DNA from: Spirogloea muscicola
Taxonomy: Eukaryota; Streptophyta; Zygnematophyceae; Spirogloeales; Spirogloeaceae
Direction: 5' to 3'
Assembly (NCBI GenBank): GCA_009602725.1
Contig: WELB01000006.1
Span: forward strand, 722,344-786,343
DNA: 64,000 nucleotides
Made by a program: the position numbers and the translations under genes. How positions within the stretch are numbered: position 1 is the stretch's first letter; each line of letters starts with the position of its first letter. Below the pieces are notes generated by a model, which had not been told where the DNA came from, did not search any database, and was given only the letters and a program-made list of their open reading frames with translations. Positions 48,155-58,900 of this stretch are shown piece after piece.

Positions 48155-48276
48155 CCCCTTCAGACCTTGTCCATCCTTTTGGGCTGGCCTCTCACAGCCA
48201 CCAGTCAACTCGGAAGCGCTGTTTAGCTAGCATTCAGGGCTACTAAGCTTGCTCTCATTCAGGGCTACTAAGCTTG
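48155..48276 (+). repeat. Hairpin module plus 25-bp tandem duplication
   Basis: CAGACCTTGTCCATCCTTTT then GGGCTGGCCTCTCACAGCC and CCAGTCAACTCGGAAGCGCT is the same module and flank as at 4.46 and 45.24 kb. Right after it CATTCAGGGCTACTAAGCTT is repeated with a 25-bp period (48231-48276). Confidence 0.65.
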
Positions 48277-48978
48277 AACAGGGCCGGTGGCCTCTGCCGG
48301 ATGTGCTGTCGTCAGCCTCCTCTGCTTGCACCGTCCTGCTACGGTCCTCCCCTTAGGACTAGGCCGGCCACGTGCACTCTGGCGGAGCCCCACATTCAAG
48401 GCTCGTGGGGTGAGATTGATTACCTGAGCAAGCCCGGTGGCCACGATAACGGATGGGGTACTGTATGTAACCATCACAATGTATTTTGGTCTTTGATGCT
48501 TGGCTGATTAGGCCCCTTATGATTGCATGATTGTTGTGAAACTTTAGCTGCACATAAATGCATTGGACGACTCATCACCTACATTTCAGTGTAATAACGA
48601 GCAAGGGCCGGAGACACTGTGTCAGCTTGAGTACTCATTAACTTCATTGGCAGGAACTATGTGTCGCTAATACATGTCGTCGGACAGTTATTGGGTCGTA
48701 GATGCAGAGCTTTCTAGATGTTACCTGGCTCATGTCTCATGCTTATGGTCACCATTTCTGTGGTAGAAAACTCAAATGCAACGGTGCTCGGCGATTCCTG
48801 TGCTTTCAACTCTGACCAGCCATTTGTCCTTCTCCTACTATGCTTATCAAGAGAAGGATTCATAGACCAGTTTGCTTATAAGGGTTTGGAAGGACCTGAA
48901 TATATATGTAACATCTCGGCCCATTCACATGCAATAGGCAAGATGTAGACTCTTTGCTCTATGCAAGTCTAGAATCAC
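48277..48978. other. Spacer before the long LINE frame
   Basis: No feature recognised. The spacer may contain the 5' truncation point of the LINE copy, but I could not fix it because family similarity fades before 49.25 kb. Confidence 0.4.
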
Positions 48979-50530
48979 ATGCCACCAGGTACAGAAGGGC
49001 CTTCCTTACTTGCAGTCACTAGCAGTGACATGCAATGTCCTCTTGAAAATGTGGCAAGCCAGAATTGCAGGGCCCGGACTTTTAATGGCAGGAAGCTGCC
49101 TGTGCGGTCTGGTGTTCCGTGCCGCCGCGGCTGTCGATGCTTCATGCCAAGGCACGCCACGGCAAAAGTGGTCAGTTCTGGAGTGCAAGCTGCGGTTTCA
49201 GAAGCGCACTCCAAGCCCACATTTTGCCTGCACGCCGGTGCCCTATGCGCCCTATCCGCCCTGCAGACATCCCTTCACACACGAATGGGCGGCCTGGGCT
49301 GCCGGTCACTTGAACAGACGGCGCAAGCAGCCTTTCTCGGTTGCTGGCACCAGGTTGCCTCCCTTCTCCCCTTGCGCTTCCCTTGTCTGGCTGGCCCTGC
49401 AGCCGAGGTGGAGGCGGGCTCCTTGGGATTCCACGTGCAATTGAGGAGCATCCGCGAGTCAGCAACCTGCTCCTTCCCCTCCCTGCAACCCCGCTTCACT
49501 CCATTCTCAGCGCTTGCCCAAGCATCAGACAAAGGGGCACAGGCCAGACTCGTTGCTGCAGTTGAGGATGAGCGTCGCAAGACATTGAGGAGGATGCCAG
49601 ATATCAGGACCAATCCAAGGAGTCTGGCACGTCTCACATGGCTTACAACACCTGGGGCAACAGACTGGCTCACAACGCACGCCATCAACAACGCATTCAA
49701 AATAAGCCCCGAGGCATATCGGAAGCTTCTCCAGCTGTTCCTAGGCCTGCCCCCAACTTGCCTGATTGGAGTAACTCAGCATGAGTGCGGCTTCCATGCG
49801 GAGGGCGGAGACCTTGCCACCCACATGCTGCGGTGTCCCACAGGCCCTGAGGTGGTGGGCGTCTATAATCACCTTCGGGACGCCCTGGCGGACCTGATGG
49901 GCGACGCCGGCTACCGCGCCATTGTGGAAGTGAGCAAATTTATGCCCATCACCACGGATTCCCAGGGACGCCATCACCGGCGCACCCTGGACATTGTGGG
50001 TGTACAACCTGGCGGAGGCCCACAAGCCTTGGTTGATATGGTGGTGACGGAGGCATACAAGAGTTCCGCATCGACGCACATTGCTGGCCACGCAGTGCGA
50101 GGTGCTGAGCAGAGAAAGCTCCGACACTACTCTGACTACCCCCACAGCGATCTTCTCCTGACGGCGGCAACTTACACTTTCGGCTGCATGGGTCCTCGCT
50201 TCCATACCCTACTGGAGAATATTGCAAGTCTGGGATATGCTCGACGTGAGGATGTGCTTCCAGCTCAGATGGGCATGCCAGCAGCCTACTTGTCATTCTT
50301 GAGACGTTTAGTGTCAGCTTGTCTGCAGCGAGCTCAGGCTCACGCGTTGCATCAGAAAGCTGGTCACGCCTTAGCTGGTAGCTCAAGAGCTTGTCGAGTG
50401 CCGTCTGGTCTTCGGGCATCAGTAAGCGACCCCTATGTGCTGACTTGTGGTTACTGAGCGGGTCAGCTTAGCAGCAGGTGACGTGCATTTGTGAATGTGC
50501 TTGGCCTTGTAACTTGGCCACACAGGCCCT
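48979..50530 (+). mobile_element. LINE-like retrotransposon copy with 492-codon open frame (RT C-terminus, zinc knuckle, nuclease-like domain)
   Basis: The frame 48979-50457 is the longest member here. MGGLGCRSLEQTAQAAFLGC (about residues 103-122) matches the GGLGLRSAE-APAAY block that follows the polymerase domain in many non-LTR elements. Then come LTWLTTPGATDWLTTHAI, LLQLFLGLPPTCLIGVTQHE, a His/Cys cluster ending ATHMLRCPTGPEVVG, HLRDALADLMGDAGYRAIVE, RRTLDIVGVQPGGGPQALVD and MVVTEAYKSSASTHIAGHAV, followed by a helical tail to LTCGY-stop. The DIVG ... ALVDMVVTEAYK order resembles a PD-(D/E)XK restriction-like endonuclease, as in CRE/R2-type elements; that is inference. No polymerase palm (YADD) is present, so it is 5' truncated, as usual after target-primed insertion. 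Its tail lacks the GGGCTGG hairpin but keeps a CCTTGTAACTTGGCCACAC stretch related to the 28.37 kb copy. Confidence 0.8.
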
Positions 50531-50579
50531 CCATTTCGTAATACACTTTCTACGCGCGCGGCCCCATCGCGCGCGCGCA

Positions 50580-50770
50580 AGCCTGGCGCCGCCAAAGAAA
50601 AGAAATTGCTCGCCCATAGAAAAAGAGAGAAGGCCCGCAGAGCCCATGAAATGAAAGGGAGACCAATTCAAGTCAATACTTTGTCCAGGCAGAGTCCAGT
50701 GCAAACTGAACATGGCTACGTAAAGAGGGGCTAGCAAAGCAAAGCCAGCCCAGACAATATCCAAAGGCCA
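50580..50770. repeat. Module B fragment and hairpin module
   Basis: GCTCGCCCATAGAAAAAGAG, then GAAGGCCCGCAGAGCCCATG, ACCAATTCAAGTCAATACTT and GTCCAGGCAGAGTCCAGTGC is module B; a hairpin GGGGCTAGCAAAGCAAAGCC is at about 50728-50752. They follow the LINE tail directly. Confidence 0.55.
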
Positions 50771-51282
50771 CAAAAAGGTGCCGAAAAGAAAAGACTACAC
50801 GACTAGACACGAAAGGATGCAGATGGAAGCTCAGTACCCAACAATACCCATGAGTGAGCAACAGCAAGTCAGAATAAGTCGAAGCTGAGAGGCCAGCCCA
50901 GAAGAAAAAATGAACAACAAGAAAGAAAACAACCTTTAACGCTCTTGAGGGGCGGTGCGCACATGGGACGGCCCGCCCGGTGCGGTGCAGGTGGCGGGTG
51001 GGTGCGGCGGCGCGGGCCCTTCCTCCACACGAGCGGCAGAGGGCGACGGGAGGGGCCGAAAGCTTCGCCCGTTCTTTCCGCCGTCACGAGCGCCGCCTTT
51101 TACAACGACAGGTCACGGTGAGGGCCGCCTGGGAGTGGCCCCCGCCAAAATCGGACGCGGTCCGCTGGTTGGTCGCCTTTGCTTCTTCATGCCTAAACAA
51201 CATGTATTGGCTTGGATTGGCCTTCTCAATCCTTGCGCACCTGCGCTCCTCCTCATTCTTCTCTCTCATTCTTCATGAGAGA
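50771..51282. other. GC-rich spacer
   Basis: Holds a GC-rich block at 50950-51130 that resembles a gene promoter, but no exon follows that I can recognise. No other feature. Confidence 0.35.
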
Positions 51283-51465
51283 GAAGGCTCGCGGTGCGCA
51301 TGAGAGAAGGCGCGCGCTTTCTCTCACGGTGCTCATGAAATGGAAGGGTGGCTAACTCAAGCCAATACATTGTTCAGGCAAGAACTTTTAGTAGTAGCAA
51401 TTGGGGCTACATGGAATGAAGCCCTGTGCTAAGGTGGCTAAGGTAACAGTGTGACGTTGATACCC
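51283..51465 (-). repeat. Module B, copy 3, ending at a LINE copy
   Basis: GAGAGAAGGCGCGCGCTTTC, GTGCTCATGAAATGGAAGGG, GGCTAACTCAAGCCAATACA, TTGTTCAGGCAAGAAC, GCAATTGGGGCTACATGGAA, TGAAGCCCTGTGCTAAGGTG and GCTAAGGTAACAGTGTGACG: the full module in reverse orientation to copies 1 and 2. It adjoins the 3' end of the LINE fragment at 51.46 kb. Confidence 0.7.
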
Positions 51466-51600
51466 ACGGGTAAGCACATACAAGACCGACAAGCTGACTT
51501 GGGGAGCCGGAGCGCCGCCACGGAAGCCGGTGGCCAGACTTAGAGCGCGCCCAGCACGCTGATGAACAGCAGAGATTGCGTACGCTGCAATTCAAGCAAA
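51462..51600 (-). mobile_element. LINE-like 3' coding fragment
   Basis: The minus strand reads VHQRAGRALSLATGFRGGAP, PQVSLSVLYVLTRGYQ; the family stop after GY is replaced by CAA, so the conserved end is followed by read-through into module B. Confidence 0.65.
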
Positions 51601-51675
51601 GAAAAGTCGCACTGCGAGCTATCAGAAGTAGTGGTATAACTGTAAATTGCTGCAAAGGTCCACGACTCGCACATT

Positions 51676-51900
51676 GCATTCGCATGCCGGCCGTGCCCTC
51701 GCTGCGGACTCTGGCTCTGGCCTGGGGACTCGCTACCAGGAGCCCAGTTTCTCCGACCTGCGGCTGTTTAGCAGGGATTACTGAGTTTCCCGTTGCGTCG
51801 TCTTGTGTCTAGGTATGTCATTTTTCTTTTTGGCATCTTCTTGGCTCTTTGGGGTTTGTCCATTCTTCTCGGGCTGGCATCTGCCAGCCCCTCTTCTCTA
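51676..51900 (+). mobile_element. LINE-like 3' end with perfect hairpin
   Basis: HSHAGRALAADSGSGLGTRY, QEPSFSDLRLFSRDY-stop (51782-51784), then 87 nt later the best hairpin of the window: GGGCTGGC (51871-51878), loop ATCT, GCCAGCCC (51883-51890), followed by CTCTTCTCTATGGGCGCGCA, the reverse of the CGCGCCCATAGAGAAGAG flank at 27.33 and 27.99 kb. Confidence 0.75.
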
Positions 51901-51917
51901 TGGGCGCGCACTTTCTT

Positions 51918-52015
51918 GTAAAGCAAGAGCAGCATTCTGTACCTTGCAACTAATGCCTGCGGAACGCTAGTGTGTCCCAAGCTGCCCCCCGAGCTGGCCC
52001 CCGACTGCATATGAA
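51918..52015 (-). mobile_element. LINE-like fragment, divergent subfamily
   Basis: The minus strand reads LGHTSVPQALVARYRMLLLL, the same block as LGRTSVSQALVAYYRMRLLL at 30.75 kb, cut off where the 51.87 kb hairpin flank begins. So this fragment was inserted into, or overwritten by, the neighbouring tail. Confidence 0.6.
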
Positions 52016-52019
52016 ATTA

Positions 52020-52275
52020 ATGAATGCATGAAATGAAGGGTGGACAAATTAACCCAATGCATCGGTCAGGTAAAAAGTAGTGCAATATGGAGGAAGTGCT
52101 CGCCCACAAAAGGCAGGGGCTGGTAAAGGCCAGCCCAAGAAGAATGGACAAGGTCCAGCGAAAATTGGGCTACACGACACGAAGCCAAATTGGGCGAGTA
52201 TGCATCCGAAGGGGGCGAGGGTTGTAAGAAGCCAGCCCGAGAGAAGAATTGGCCAGGTCCGAAGGGGCCGGGAAG
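52020..52275. repeat. Module B fragment and two hairpin modules
   Basis: ATGAAATGAAGGGTGGACAA (module B remnant, 52027), hairpin AGGGGCTGGTAAAGGCCAGC at about 52115-52135, and AAGGGGGCGAGGGTTGTAAG then AAGCCAGCCCGAGAGAAGAA at 52208-52247 with GGTCCGAAGGGGCCGGGAAG. Confidence 0.6.
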
Positions 52276-52279
52276 TCGC

Positions 52280-52970
52280 TCAAACGCACAAGCAAGCAAG
52301 TACACCATAGTCGGAGGAAAGCTTGCCACCGGTCCATGCCGCGCAGCCGCTGAGGCGGGGGGCACCCCGGGGGGGGTGGACAAATGAGGTTCCGCCTGGT
52401 GCAGGTGCCACCTGGCTGGCGCGGGTGCCACCTGGCTGGCGTGGCACCACACTCGCCCCGGACGGGCCCCGCCTTCGCGGAAGCCGCGCCAGGGCGCCCA
52501 TCGCCCCCTACCCCACCGCCCCAGGACACGCGGCGGCCGACACCCCCCCCCCCCTTTCCTCTCCCCCGCCAGTCACTTGTCGCCCCAGGCCCTCCATCGC
52601 CGCGAGCGCCCCCTTCGCCCCCGCGCCGCCGCCGCGCCTCGGGCAGCGCTCCGCGTCGCGCNCCCCTCCTCCTCTTCCAAGCTCGGGGCTCCCATCTCAG
52701 GCCGCCCCGCCGTGCCACCTTCGCGGCCGCTGAGGCCGGCCTCTCCGCCGCGGCTGGGACTGGTCGTTCCTCTCGCTGCCTGCGGCTGCTCCTTGGCGTC
52801 CCCTGCTCCTGTCCGGCGCCGGGGCCGGCGCGCCGGCGCTTGGGCAGGCGCTCTGGCCCGGGAGAGGGCGCTCCGGCCCTGTGATTAGGGTTGCTACCGC
52901 GCGCAGAGGGCCCGGCAGGCGACGACTCACGCCGGCTAGTTAAGAAGGAGCAGGCCTGTGGCAGCCAGCC
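52280..52970. promoter_or_regulatory. GC-rich promoter region of the Ca2+-ATPase gene
   Basis: Very C-rich, with an imperfect tandem repeat CACCTGGCTGGC(G)GGTGCC at 52408-52440 and an N at 52662. It is probably the promoter and 5'UTR of the gene starting at 52971. Long antisense frames here reflect base composition only. Confidence 0.4.
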
Positions 52971-55900
52971 ATGGCTCACTCCTTTGACGGGGACAGCGTG
53001 TTCGATATTAGCGCCAAGAAGCCTGCAGCTGAATCCTTGATGCGCTGGAGGGTAAGTCCAGCACCCCACGCTCTCTGGTGCACGTTGACATTAGTACACA
53101 GTGCTTCCTGCGGTGCCAAGGAGCCTGAGGCCGTGAGAGTGCAGATGTGACTAGTTTCTCTACCTCTTAGACACTTGTTGAAAGGCGAGGTCGTCCTCGG
53201 CCTCACCGCGGCGCTAGGGTGTGACGTGGTGAAACGCCGTTTTACTTGTGCAACGGCATAGTGCTGAAAAGCTACGCGTTTGTCTCGTGAAGTACATTAG
53301 CTTTGTTACTTGCTCTTTAGAAACGTTCAGACTTACTGGCTACTTCTTTGTGGACGTGGTCCTTTGGTCATCTGGCAGCAAGCCACTCTTGCCTTGAATG
53401 CCACGCGGCGCTTTCGATATACTGCGAAGCTGCAAAAAGATGACGAAGGCAAGCCAGTGCGCGACTCCAGTCAGAAGCGCTTCAAACGATCTGCAAATGC
53501 TGCCCTGGTGAGGTTTATTGTGAATTGGATGCCACTCAGACAATGAGGTTGCTGCCTCTTTGTCAAATCCTGTTCCAGATAGCACTTCAATGTGCCCTAA
53601 GGCCTTTGAGCACTTGGTCGGCAGGGGGGCTTTCGTTTTGTGGCACCTGTGCAAGGCCAGGCTTGATCCTAGAGTGGACACAGTTGATGAGATTCCATTC
53701 CAACTCATTGGCAAGTCCAGAAGCTCACCCAATCCAGCTGCTTGCAATAGGCCATACAACGCTTCAGACAAGCAGGAGTCGCGGCTGGATCACGGCGAGG
53801 CTTGGCTGAGCCACAACCTCAACGCCCAAAAACAGGTCAATGCTCTACGCAAGTGCCTGTCCTCTTGCTCGGGCAATTTTTTCACCTGAGAGCAAGCTGC
53901 AAATGCTATCGTGAGGGACGTGTTGTACCTGTTGGGAGGAAAGTGTTGGTCCTGAGCTGTGTATGTCTTTTGGTGTCTCTGTGCAGCAAGTGGAACGCCA
54001 GGCCTCTTTGACGTCACTCGGGAGCAACTAAGCAACATGCTCGAGGACGATGAAAGCTCTCATCAAAAGTTAGACGCTTTGGGGGGAGTAAGTCTTAATT
54101 GCCTCTCAGCAATGTTTAGTTCTAGCTTGAAGCTCCTCTGAAGCAGATTAAACCGTAGCTAAGTCTAGTGTGCTCTTCGTTGCAGGTGTCCAGTATTGTC
54201 AAGGCTGTGCAAGCGGACACAGTGAGAGGTATTGGTGGGGACGCTGAGGAACTTGCCAAGAGAAAACTACAGTTTGGCGATAATACTTATCCGACGAAGC
54301 CACCCAAGTCATTCCTGGTCTGTCTCATAGTCCTGAGCGTAGTCGGCTGCCTTTCCTGCTGTTGGCCTCGGTGTCCATGTGCTCAAAAACACTTCGCATT
54401 GCTAGAAATTCATAGGGGTGCATGAAGAAGCAAGGTTGTTGCGGCATGTACATGATTTGCGTCCAGTGCTGCTAGTATCTCCTTGGCAGACACTGGCAAC
54501 CTTCTATAAGATGGACATCAGATGTATTCAGATTGGAAATGACTTGTGAAGAAACTCAGCAATTCCTCCTTGGTCATGAGCAGGCATTTGTCTGGGATGC
54601 AGCAAAGGATAAGACGTTGATCATCTTGGCAATCTGTGCAGTCGTTTCTCTTGCAGCCGGTCTTGCCACAGATGTAAGTACATACAAGACTTTTGCTTGC
54701 TTATTGGTCTTGTGTTATCCAAAATGAGACATTGCCGCTCATCACCAAGACATGATGAGTGGCAATGACTCATTTTGGATCCGACGAAAAGTTAAGCATG
54801 AGCATTCTCAACACTTTAGCATGCACACCACAGAAGTGTGAGGTTGATGAGCCCACCCAGAAGGCCATGTTTACCTCTCCTTCAGCCACAGAGCACCATG
54901 CAGTGTCTTGCATGGGGCAGTGCCCCTCAACTACTGTACAGCTCTAAGAGAAGCTATCAAACCTGTCCTGAAGGATAACGTTATCCACTTAATACTGATC
55001 TAATGAATCAGGGTTTTGGTTGGCATGCCAGGCACTGCGCGCGCTGTTTGGCTGTAATGCACTAAAGGAATTGAGGTTCAATCTTGGTTTTGCTGATGAT
55101 GTCAGTGCCTGTGTCCTTTTCAGCCAAAGGAAGGGTGGTATGACGGCATCAGCATTGTTTTTGCTGTTGTGCTAGTCATTCTAGTCACAGGTATGTCAGT
55201 TGGCCTCTCCTTGAGCAAGACGCTGTGTTGTTTCTAAGCTCAGCGTCTTTGGGCTTCTATTTATTGACCATGATCATCCCACACAACGTGCTCAAGCGAA
55301 GGCCGTGCGTTCACTTGCATACAGTTTCTGGAAGCATCCAGGGGTTCTGTCATCAGGTTAGCCTGATGAGTCCTTCTGTTGATTGCTGGTTACAGCAACA
55401 AGTGACTATCGACAGTCACTTCAATTCCGAGATTTAGATGCTGAAAAAAAGAACATTCAAGTACAGGTGAGCTTGGCAGGATTGAATTTGCAATCTTCTA
55501 TGTGGACACAGACTTAGAAGGATAACTTGATGCACTTTGATCTCGTTTGCTTCTGTCCGTCAGTGGCAATGATTTGTGGAGCTCGCCTAGGAATACGTAT
55601 TATCAGTAAGACTAAAGAGAAGCGGGTCGTTGGATCTTAGCAGGATCCAACGTACATTGCTCTTGCTCTGTACATGACACCCCCTTCATCTGATGTCATT
55701 GCAGGTCGTTCGAGATGGGAGGAGGATCAAGGTCTCCATATATGACCTTGTGGTGGGTGACGTGGTCCCTTTGGCCATAGGAGATCAGGTATGTCTAAGA
55801 AAACAGTCTAGATTCGAGTGTCCTTACTACAGCTTCTCATGTCAGTAGGAGCATGACCTGCTTGATGTAAGCGTGATGGTTGTACCTGGATAACCTAATC

Positions 55901-58900
55901 TGTAGTTGCATGCCTCCCCCTGACTCCTGCAGGTCCCAGGGGATGGCCTGCTTCTTACTGGTCATTCCTTGACAATTGACGAGTCCAGCATGACTGGAGA
56001 GAGCGACCATGTAAATGCCAGGCTCACTAGTACATGATGATGGGGTCTGTTGCTGTTGATTAGAGCTATTAGTGGAGAACGCAACAACTCCAGCATTGCA
56101 TGGATAAAGTAATGTAGTGGCAAATCCTAGTCCAGACATGCGGGCTTGGTCTGAAGGACTAGCTCTGTGAAATTTATCTGCAGAAGCACAAGGACCACAA
56201 CAAACCCTTTCTGCGGTCAGGATGCAAAGTCGTAGATGGTTATGGGTCAATGCTGGTGAGTGGGTTGACTTGGTCTGCTGGCCTTTATCTACTGTATCCG
56301 TGATTGTAAAGGATGAGACTTGTGCAAGCTAGTCTACCTGTATACTCTAGGTACTCTGAAGAGACGAGAAAAGTGGTGTTTGTCTGAGCAGCCTTACATG
56401 GCGTTTTTGACACTCTGCATTTTCTTGACAGATTACGGGCGTTGGTATGAGTACAGAGTGGGGACGTTTGATGGCCACCATCAGTGATGACAATGCCGAG
56501 GAAACACCCTTGCAGGTGACCCACACTCCACAGATGGCATAGCATGCAAGGGCATAGCTTTCCTCGCTTTCCTCATGGCACACCACTCGTAAAGGCATGG
56601 GTTCTGGGCCCACCTAAGAGCTCTTACCCTCTTCTTGGATTCTGGTGTACCAGGTGCGGCTGAACGGGGTTGCAACACAAATAGGCAAATACGGACTAAT
56701 TGTGGCAGTCTTGGTTTTTGTTATACTCTTCATTCGTTACTTTGCTGATTTCCATGGAGCAAAGGCAAAACAAAGTGCTTCATCTACAATTAAGGATGTT
56801 GTTGATATCTTCACAGTTGCAGTAAGCATACATCATACTGGCTTAGTCAAATTTCGTTGGCTCTTACGTTTCCGCCAGTCCTACTGGTGCTGGCATGAAG
56901 GGCTGGCTTGACTTATACGTTTCTGTACCTCTGATACTCAAGGCCGTGACACTGGAACTTGCTAACAAGAACACTTTGTGCTTGTGCCAGGTCACTATCG
57001 TGGTAGTTGCTGTCCCAGAAGGCTTGCCTCTTGCAGTAACGTTGACGTAAGTGTGACCAGCTACCGCAGGAGTGTCTGAGCAGGATATTCTCATCTAGTG
57101 ATTAACATGCTGAAAGTCTGCCTTCTTTCATGTTCTCATCTTCTTGAGATGTCAGGCTCCCTGGCTCTAGCTTACATGTCCATAATGAGGAGAATGCTTC
57201 GCACTGTCAAGCAATCATAGATTCTTCATTCTCGCAGGTTGGCATATTCTATGCGCAAGATGATGGCAGACAAGGCGCTGGTAAGGAAGGACCTTCATTT
57301 CTGAAGAGAGGCATGTGCATATAAAGGAGACATGCAAAATTACCTGAGTTGTTCTTTTACGCATTTCCTTTAACTGGTCATTCATTGACGAATACAGGTG
57401 AGAAAATTGGCTGCCTGTGAGACAATGGGCTCTGCAACAGCAATATGTAGTGACAAGACTGGCACACTGACTCTCAACGAGGTTAGTCTGAGCTCTGCAG
57501 CGGTGGTTCTTATCCTCATCATGCTTAGGAGTTAAGGCAATGTACAGCATGTATAGCATACAAGTACGGATCCTCTGAAGAGGGGACAACTAGGAGGATA
57601 TTCCTTGCTTCAAGCCGTCATGCAGCTGCTGATCAGGGATTCATGTGGATTCGCATATGTCCCCTTTAATTGTATTGCATCGGTTGTGCAGATGACTGTC
57701 GTCAAATCTTGGACATGCGGCTGCTTCAGGGAGCTGGAAGCTGTGAAGAACATACCACATAGTATTCTGCAAGTCAGTATCTTGCACGCTTATGCTTGAG
57801 CGCTGCCTGTTTTAAGTACGTGAGCAAGGTGCATTCAGTCTGCCAATTTGTCATGTGTGGTTGGCCCAATTGCTTGACAAATCAGCTAGATGTCTGACAA
57901 AGCAAACCATGTCCTGGTTAGATTCTACTGCAAGGAATTGCTCAGAACACCAATGGGAGCGTCTTCAAACCAAAGGTTTGTTTTCACCTGCAAAGTCAAT
58001 ACTGCAAGAAGGAAGGTACTGCAAGTCACATTGTTGTGTTTGCTCCGATGGTCATATTGAAGTGGCAAAGTGAGCCCAGTGAGTTCACTTAAGTATCTCT
58101 TCCTCGCTGACTTTGCAAGAGTATCGTATCTTCTGAATGTGCATCGCTTGTGTGTTTGCAAGAAGAGCAGGATGGTGGGGAGCCTGAAATCACAGCAAGT
58201 CCTACAGAGACAGCAGTTTTGAAGTGGGGAGTCCAGGTATCTCTCATGTGTGTGGTTGCTTGACTTACTTTGTGTTGTATGACATCCAAGCTTGCTGGCT
58301 GGCTTGATTACACTACATGTCATATCTCCTGAAGCACAAAGTTGCAAGCATGGAAGTCTTTTACATTTCATGCCTCCGTATTTCGGAACTTGCTTCATTC
58401 AATCATAAATAGAGTCCTGTATCTTGGTAAGAAGGCCAGTGTTGCTGATTTCTATGGGAACCTGCAGGAGCATTACTTCAGCCAGCTAGTACTTAGCAAT
58501 CTCTTAGGAGGCAGCCGGTGTTGCTGCCTTTTTCTTGACCTGCATTTGTGACCTGCATCTGTCTTACAGCTTGGCATGGATTTTGATGCTGAGCGAGCTC
58601 AAACAACGCTTCTAGCGGTTGAGTCGTTCAATTCAGCAAAGAAGAGGGCTGGCGTTGCAGTTCGTGTGAGTCTCTGCAAGCTCCACCACTGCCTGTTGGC
58701 AAACTTTACTTTTGAAAGTCTTGCGGTGCTGATATATTCCCTGCGGATGTGACATGCTTTGCAGTTGCCAAATGGAGAGGTTTGCTTGCACTGGAAAGGC
58801 GCCGCCGAAATCGTGCTTGACATGTGTTCTTCCTTCGTGGATCAATCTGGAGTAGTGCAACCCCTGACAGGAGACAAGGTGTGTCTCGGAGGAAAGCTGT

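Noticed and set aside
52170-53069. 299-codon minus-strand frame upstream of the Ca2+-ATPase
   Set aside because: Low-complexity Pro/Arg/Gly, crosses the ACA start exon and an N, no family resemblance.
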